Origin: DASZMX01 sp035551475
GTDB lineage: Bacteria > Verrucomicrobiota > Verrucomicrobiia > Limisphaerales > Palsa-1400
Direction: 5' to 3'
DNA: 19,329 nt
Assembly: GCA_035551475.1 (NCBI GenBank)
Contig: DASZMX010000110.1
Span: forward strand, 1-19,329
Under the pieces are notes generated by a model. The model made no database searches and was not told the DNA's origin. It worked only from the letters and a program-made list of their open reading frames with translations. Shown piece after piece: positions 13,919-19,329 of the stretch; the stretch's first letter is position 1, and the number at the start of each line of letters is the position of its first letter. The position numbers were made by a program, and so were the translations under genes.

Positions 13919-14704
13919 TCAGCGATCCTGGTTGAGTTTGCGCGCGAGATAGGCGGGCCACATCACGGGCAGCCGGCGCGACGCCATGATCATCAGTTTG
14001 TTGAGGAAGCCGGACACCACAAACGGACGGCCCTGCCGCATGGCGCGATAGCCGGCCTGGGCCACGGCGCGGGGCGACATCGGACGCAGTATGCCCCCGG
14101 AAAAAAGACGGCTGTGCTCCATCCCGGCGCGTTTTTGGAATTCGGTCGCCGTGCCGCCGGGGCAGAGCGAAGTCGCGGTGACGCCTGTGCCTGCCAATTC
14201 CACGGCCAGCGCGCAGGTGAAGGAATGGACGAACGCCTTGGTCGCCGCATACAAATTGAGGCCCGGGCCAGGCTGAAAAGAGGCGGCGGAAGCGACGTTC
14301 AGGATGCGGCCTTCTTTTCGGGCCAACATTCCGGGCAGGTAAATTTTTGTCAACTGCACGACGGCATTCATGTTGACGTGCATCATGCGCAATTCCTCGT
14401 CCAGGCTCGTTTCCGCAAACGGACCGTAAACGCCGAACCCGGCGTTATTCACCAGGATCGAAATCTCCCATCCTTCGTGCTGCGTTTCCGCGAAAATTTC
14501 CGCGGCCGCCGCCGGCCGGGCCAGGTCGCGCACAATGACGTGGCATTTCACGCCGTGCCGCTGCGATAGTTCGCGGGCGCGGTCGGCCAGGCGCGGGCCG
14601 TCGCGGGCCACCAGGACCAGGGCGGCGCCGTCGGCGGCGAGCAGATCGGCCAGCTCAAAGCCAATGCCGGTGGTGGCGCCGGTGACCAAAGCACGATGTT
14701 CCAT
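13919..14704 (-). CDS. Short-chain dehydrogenase/reductase, DltE/YqjQ-like
   Basis: This 261-residue classical SDR has a cofactor motif TGATTGIG at 8-15. D60 marks the adenine-side acidic position, NNAG is at 86-89 and catalytic Ser139, Tyr152 and Lys156 lie in VASAAS and YAATK. Arg34 after the second strand (VARD) suggests NADP(H). The C-terminal region PMSPRAVAQAGYRAMRQGRP, followed by a hydrophobic-basic tail (LMIMASRRLP), is typical of the SDR group annotated as ketoacyl or sterol-type reductases of unknown substrate. The ATG at 14704 is chosen over 14740 because the first strand starts immediately (MEHRALVTGAT). Divergent from the second SDR gene across 87 bases in which I recognise no promoter. 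Confidence 0.88.
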   Translation of the reverse strand: MEHRALVTGATTGIGFELADLLAADGAALVLVARDGPRLADRARELSQRHGVKCHVIVRDLARPAAAAEIFAETQHEGWEISILVNNAGFGVYGPFAETSLDEELRMMHVNMNAVVQLTKIYLPGMLARKEGRILNVASAASFQPGPGLNLYAATKAFVHSFTCALAVELAGTGVTATSLCPGGTATEFQKRAGMEHSRLFSGGILRPMSPRAVAQAGYRAMRQGRPFVVSGFLNKLMIMASRRLPVMWPAYLARKLNQDR

Positions 14705-14791
14705 GCCGGGAGCGTAGCGGAGGGCGCGCCTGAACGCCATCCGGCAACTATTGGCTTCACGAGGCGGGCGGCTTGGCCCAACATTCGGGGC

Positions 14792-15598
14792 ATGAGTTTA
14801 TTTGATTTGACTGGCGAAGTGGCGGTGGTGATTGGCGGCACGGGAGTGTTGGGCGGGAAGATTGCGGAAGGACTCGGGCAAGCGGGCGCGAAGGTGGCGG
14901 TGCTGGGGCGCAACGCCGAGCGCGGCCAGGCCTGCGCGGAGCGGATTCGCGCGGGCAAGGGTGAGGCGATGTTTTTCTCGGCGGATGCCATCGCGCGCGC
15001 ATCGCTGGATCGGGCGCGGCAGGAAATTGAGAAATTTTTCGGGCCGGTGACGACGCTCGTGAACGCCGCCGGGGGCAACGACCCCAAGGTCACGGTCACG
15101 GACACGCAGAAGATGGAGGAGATCGCGCTGGAGGATTGGCGGGCGAATTTCGACATGAATTTAGTGGGCGGGGTTTTGCTGCCGTGCCAGGTGTTCGGGC
15201 CGGGCATGGCGGAGCGCAAAAACGGGAGCATTATTAATATTGCCAGCGTGTCCGCGCATATTCCGCTCTCGCGCGTGGTGGCGTATTCGGCGGCCAAGGC
15301 GGCCGTGCTGAATCTGACGCAATTCCTCTCGCGCGAATGGGCGGGGCAAAAGGTGCGCGTTAACTCCATTACGCCCGGATTCTTTCCGGCCGAGCAAAAC
15401 CGCCGGCTGCTGTTTAATGAGGACGGCAGTCCGACGGCCCGGGCGGCGGCCATCCTGTCGCACACGCCGATGAAGCGCTTTGGGCAGGCCGAAGAGTTGA
15501 TCGGCGCGGCGGTTTTCCTGGCGAGCGCGCGGGCCAGCTCGTTCGTGACCGGCACGGATATCCGGGTGGACGGCGGATTTTTGTCACAGACGCTTTGA
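14792..15598 (+). CDS. SDR oxidoreductase, probable D-mannonate oxidoreductase (YjmF/UxuB-like)
   Basis: This 268-residue SDR has a Gly-rich motif GGTGVLGG at 15-22, NAAG at 91-94, Asn123, and catalytic Ser152, Tyr165 and Lys169. The segment PGFFPAEQNRRLLFNEDG (195-212) and HTPMKRFGQAEELIGAAVFL match the SDR-type fructuronate reductase/D-mannonate oxidoreductase group as I remember it. That group interconverts D-fructuronate and D-mannonate with NAD(H) in hexuronate catabolism. The Gly motif replaces the common TGxxxGIG with GGTGVLGG, which also occurs in that group. The ATG at 14792 starts right at the conserved N-terminus. No UxuA, UxaC or KdgK gene is adjacent, so the pathway assignment is tentative. 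It is followed 44 bases later by pdxH on the same strand. Confidence 0.8.
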   Translation: MSLFDLTGEVAVVIGGTGVLGGKIAEGLGQAGAKVAVLGRNAERGQACAERIRAGKGEAMFFSADAIARASLDRARQEIEKFFGPVTTLVNAAGGNDPKVTVTDTQKMEEIALEDWRANFDMNLVGGVLLPCQVFGPGMAERKNGSIINIASVSAHIPLSRVVAYSAAKAAVLNLTQFLSREWAGQKVRVNSITPGFFPAEQNRRLLFNEDGSPTARAAAILSHTPMKRFGQAEELIGAAVFLASARASSFVTGTDIRVDGGFLSQTL

Positions 15599-15616
15599 GA
15601 TAAATCATTCCCAAAC

Positions 15617-15630
15617 GGCGCTTCGGCGTT
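15617..15630 (+). terminator. Small UUCG hairpin between the SDR gene and pdxH
   Basis: CGC (15619-15621) and GCG (15626-15628) close a cUUCGg tetraloop, extended by two G-U pairs. The run ACTCTTTT follows. The stem is short, so it may only weaken read-through from the SDR gene into pdxH or may be incidental. Confidence 0.22.
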
Positions 15631-15642
15631 ACTCTTTTATAT

Positions 15643-16278
15643 ATGACGCTGGCAGACTTGAGACGCGAATACACCCTGGCCGGGCTGCGCCGGGCGGATG
15701 TGCTGGCCGACCCGCTCCAGCAATTTGAGAAATGGCTGAAGGACGCCGTGGAGGCCAACGTCTTCGAAGCCAATGCCACGTCCCTGGCCACCGCCGGCAG
15801 CTCCGGCCAGCCCACGGTGCGGACGGTGCTGCTGAAGGGAATTGACGCGCGCGGCCTGATTTTTTTCACGAATTACGAAAGCCGCAAAGGGCGTGACCTG
15901 GCGGAAAATCCGCGCGCCTCGCTGCTGGTTTACTGGCGGGAATTGGAGCGGCAGATCATCACCTGCGGGACGGTGACAAAGGCGCCGCGCGCGGAGTCGG
16001 AAGCGTATTTCAAGAGCCGTCCGCCGGGCAGCCGACTGGCCGCGTGGGCCTCGGCGCAAAGCCAGGTCATCCCGGATCGGGCGTTTTTGGAGGCGAAACT
16101 GGCGGAGGCGACGGCGCGCTTTGCGGGGCAGGAAGTTCCCACGCCGCCGCATTGGGGCGGCTACATTCTCGCGCCGGAAACGGTGGAATTCTGGCAGGGC
16201 CGCGTGAGCCGGCTGCATGACCGGATACGCTATCGCCGCGCGGGCGAAGCGTGGAAAATCGAGCGGCTGTCGCCCTGA
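15643..16278 (+). CDS. pdxH: Pyridoxamine 5'-phosphate oxidase
   Basis: This 211-residue FMN enzyme oxidises pyridoxine or pyridoxamine 5'-phosphate to pyridoxal phosphate with O2, in the cytoplasm. The FMN/PLP-binding segments are RTVLLKG (60-66), FFTNYESRKGRDLAENPRAS (74-93) and RQIITCGTV (103-111). The PLP phosphate contacts fit Tyr122, Arg126 and Ser130 (YFKSRPPGS) and the SRLHDR motif (R190, H192). PPHWGGYILAPETVEFWQG (168-186) and the terminal WKIERLSP are family signatures, so the protein is complete. No Shine-Dalgarno precedes the ATG; the upstream bases are T-rich (CTTTTATAT). It probably belongs to a short plus-strand group with the SDR upstream and the DUF4404 gene 58 bases downstream. 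Confidence 0.96.
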   Translation: MTLADLRREYTLAGLRRADVLADPLQQFEKWLKDAVEANVFEANATSLATAGSSGQPTVRTVLLKGIDARGLIFFTNYESRKGRDLAENPRASLLVYWRELERQIITCGTVTKAPRAESEAYFKSRPPGSRLAAWASAQSQVIPDRAFLEAKLAEATARFAGQEVPTPPHWGGYILAPETVEFWQGRVSRLHDRIRYRRAGEAWKIERLSP

Positions 16279-16292
16279 CGGCGGGCGGGCAT

Positions 16293-16321
16293 TTGAATTC
16301 CTCGCCGGATGGGGTTATCTT
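16293..16321 (+). promoter_or_regulatory. Weak candidate promoter for the DUF4404-Sel1 pair
   Basis: TTGAAT (16293-16298, 4 of 6) is separated by exactly 17 bases from TATCTT (16316-16321, 4 of 6). The predicted start near 16328 would fall at the ribosome site (GGGTGA, 16324-16329) and leave a leader of about nine bases. That weakens the case. Confidence 0.28.
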
Positions 16322-16336
16322 TCGGGTGAAACCGAT

Positions 16337-16669
16337 ATGATGCAGGACACAATTTCCAAGATCGAAAGTCGTTTGCAGAATTCCGGTTCCCTCCCTGACA
16401 ACACGCGAGCTGAATTGCTCCATTTGCTCGCGCAGCTCAAATTGGAAGTCGCCCGTCTCGCCGCCACCCATGCGGAACAAGCGCAAAGCATTGCTTCGTT
16501 TGCCGAAGTCTCGGCGTTCGAGGCCATGCGGGAAAAGAAAAACCCGGCATCGCTTGCGCATTCCATCGGCGGGATGGAATCGTCGGTGACGGAGTTCGAG
16601 GCGAGCCATCCGCAATTGGTGGCGGTGGTGAATCGATTGTCCAATATGCTGTCAAATATGGGCATTTAG
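16337..16669 (+). CDS. DUF4404 family protein
   Basis: This 110-residue soluble, mostly helical protein has no signal peptide or membrane segment. The N-terminal half looks like an amphipathic helical pair (DTISKIESRLQNSG, then NTRAELLHLLAQLKLEVARL). The C-terminal half ends in FEASHPQLVAVVNRLSNMLS and NMGI, which I recognise as the conserved tail of the DUF4404 family; no function is known for it. A GGTGA ribosome site (16325-16329) stands seven bases before the first of two adjacent ATGs. The open frame continues upstream to 16217 but that part overlaps pdxH and is unlike the family. The Sel1-repeat gene starts 16 bases after its stop, so they are very likely translated from one mRNA. Confidence 0.85.
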   Translation: MMQDTISKIESRLQNSGSLPDNTRAELLHLLAQLKLEVARLAATHAEQAQSIASFAEVSAFEAMREKKNPASLAHSIGGMESSVTEFEASHPQLVAVVNRLSNMLSNMGI

Positions 16670-16674
16670 ACCGA

Positions 16675-16680
16675 GGGAGG
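16675..16680 (+). promoter_or_regulatory. Ribosome binding site supporting a GTG start
   Basis: GGGAGG lies five bases upstream of the GTG at 16686. It is a good match and spacing, and it fixes the start of the Sel1-repeat protein at a non-ATG codon. Confidence 0.75.
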
Positions 16681-16685
16681 TTGCC

Positions 16686-17665
16686 GTGCAAAAATTATTT
16701 CGGATGATCTGGCTGGCGGTGGACGGCCTGAAACGAGGCTGGGCCAACGTGTTCCATCGCGAGGAAAAATCGCTGGCGGCCAAGAGGCGCCAGCAGGCGG
16801 CGCCCAAGGGCGAATACGCCAAACTGCTTTCCGCGGCGAAGCACGGAAATGTCGACGCGCAACTGCGCCTGGCGGCGAATTACGCCGAGGGCGTGGGCGT
16901 CGTGCAGGATTATGCGGAAGCGGCGCATTGGTACAGCGAAGCCGCCAAGCAAGGCAACCCGGACGCGCAATACAGCCTGGGCATTTGCTACGCCAATGGC
17001 CAAGGCGCGGCCCAGGATTATGAAGAGGCCGTGAACTGGTTTCGTTTTGCGGCGGAGCAGGGGCACATTGGCGCGCAGGTGAGTTTGGCGATTTGTTTGC
17101 AAAAGGCTTTGGGCGCTTTTGCCAGCCCGGTGGAGGCCGCGAAGTGGTTCAAGGTGGCGGGTGAGGCCGGCGACCCGGCGGGAGAGATGGGTTATGCGGC
17201 CTGTTTGCTGCATGGCAACGGTGTCAAACAAAACGAGACCGAGGCGGTGGCGTGGTTCAAGAAGGCGGCGGACCAGGGCCTGGGCGAGGCGGAGTTTAAT
17301 TTGGGCAAATGTTACCAGGACGGCGTGGGGGTGGCGCCGGACGCGGTCGAGGCGTTTCGGCGTTTTCGCGCGGCGGCGGGGCAGGGATTGCCGCAGGCGG
17401 AATATGAGCTGGCGTTATGTTACGCGCATGGACGCGGCACGACGGCGGACATGGTGTCGGCCTTTCAATGGATCACACTGGCGGCGCGGCGCGCCATCCC
17501 GAACGCGGAAGCGATGAAGGAGGAATGGCGGCGCCAGATGAAATTTGAAGAGGTGGCGGAGGCGGAAAGCCGTCTGGAAAAAATGGGCGGCGCGGCGAAA
17601 ATTTCCGCGCCGGTGGAAATCGAAGGGGACGAGGTGATTTTGCAGGCGCCGCAGGAGGCGGATGT

Positions 17666-17669
<4 letters not shown>
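16686..17669 (+). CDS. Sel1-repeat (SLR/TPR-like) protein
   Basis: This 327-residue protein has six consecutive Sel1-like repeats of exactly 36 residues each, covering 57-272. The repeats begin at D57, D93, G129, A165, E201 and Q237, with the usual A.Y.LG.CYA.G.G...D..EA..W...AA.QG pattern. The third is degenerate: its YxxGxG part reads QKALGAF and lacks the Gly pair. Sel1 repeats stack into an alpha-solenoid and bind partner proteins. The N-terminus (MQKLFRMIWLAVDGLKRGW) is amphipathic and not a cleavable signal, followed by a basic stretch (AAKRRQQ). The protein may be cytoplasmic or peripheral at the inner membrane. An acidic tail (EIEGDEVILQAPQEADV) ends it. The GTG start has a good ribosome site. 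It is probably co-transcribed with the DUF4404 gene; its stop shares TTAA with convergent purF. Confidence 0.9.
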
Positions 17670-19123
<1,454 letters not shown>

Positions 19124-19231
19124 GGCAGTTCCAGCAGCCTCACCATTGCGTTGGTTGCGGCTTTGCGCAAGGCAAATCAAATCGGCGGCCCGCCAGTTGC
19201 GCCGCGGCTTCAACGTGCGAAAATGGAGGGC

Positions 19232-19329
19232 ATGAGGGCATGGGTCGCGGCTGGATTGGCCGCATTGTTTAGCGCCGGCGCCGTGCGCGCCGCGGCGGTG
19301 GACTTGGATCGCAATTACTCGCTGCACAT
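19232..19329 (+). CDS. Start of a secreted protein, 3' partial
   Basis: An open frame runs from the ATG at 19232 to the window edge (32 codons plus two bases). It begins MRAWVAAGLAALFSAGAVRA, a textbook signal peptide with a basic n-region, hydrophobic core and an AVRA/A-type cleavage site, followed by AVDLDRNYSLH. An in-frame ATG at 19223 would add MEG. A GGAGGG lies at 19225-19230, just one base before the ATG at 19232, too close for ideal spacing. Upstream there is no conflicting gene, as purF diverges from 19123. The mature protein is cut off, so its family cannot be identified. Confidence 0.6.
   Translation, partial: MRAWVAAGLAALFSAGAVRAAAVDLDRNYSLH

Noticed and set aside
19124..19327. 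N-terminal extension of PurF to 19327
   Set aside because: PurF needs its Cys close to the N-terminus after a short propeptide; the extension is basic, unlike the family, and overlaps the divergent secreted-protein gene.

Overview
The window is a compact, GC-rich (about 60% by eye) bacterial chromosome segment. It carries 19 protein genes, one of them cut by each edge. I see no rRNA, tRNA, CRISPR array, insertion sequence or phage gene, and no gene-free stretch above 300 bases (the longest, 4618-4885, is 268 bases). The gene set suggests a Gram-negative member of the Planctomycetes-Verrucomicrobia-Chlamydiae group, most likely Verrucomicrobiota near Limisphaerales/Pedosphaera. The hints are a BBP2-type outer-membrane porin ending in Phe, a DUF4404 protein, a Bacillus-type PurF with propeptide and iron-sulfur cysteines, scarce Shine-Dalgarno sequences, and a short FKVQ-type intergenic motif. 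This placement is inference.

Layout. 1-1343: 3' part of a GH130 mannoside phosphorylase-type gene. 1359-3062: rpsU (-) divergent from ffh (+). 3059-3613: gamma-carbonic anhydrase (-). 3673-4617: NAPE-PLD-like metallo-hydrolase (+). 4618-4885: a structured regulatory region, then a porin (4886-6064) closed by a strong intrinsic terminator. 10482-6114 (-): a putative operon of a secreted GH5 endoglucanase, a 794-residue membrane-anchored extracytoplasmic protein and an ABC ATPase. 10605-11912: hflX (+). 11916-12752: purine-nucleoside phosphorylase (-). 12770-13918: MoeB/MoeZ-type adenylyltransferase-rhodanese (+). 13919-15598: two divergent short-chain dehydrogenases, the second resembling D-mannonate oxidoreductase. 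15643-16278: pdxH. 16337-17669: a DUF4404 + Sel1-repeat pair. 17666-19123: purF (-). 19232-edge: start of a secreted protein.

How the genes relate. Most are housekeeping: translation and secretion (S21, Ffh, HflX), nucleotide and cofactor metabolism (PurF, PNP, PdxH, MoeB). A carbohydrate theme runs through GH130, GH5 and the mannonate-type SDR, but these are not one locus. Orientation flips at most junctions. Convergent neighbours nearly or actually share stop codons, twice through a palindromic TTAA.

Most worth a second look: (i) the porin upstream region, with a terminator, a nested inverted repeat, an A-tract promoter overlapped by a palindrome, and two tandem leader hairpins; (ii) the unit pairing an ABC ATPase with a two-helix extracytoplasmic protein and no visible permease; (iii) the DUF4404-Sel1 pair. 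None is proven to be a new system.
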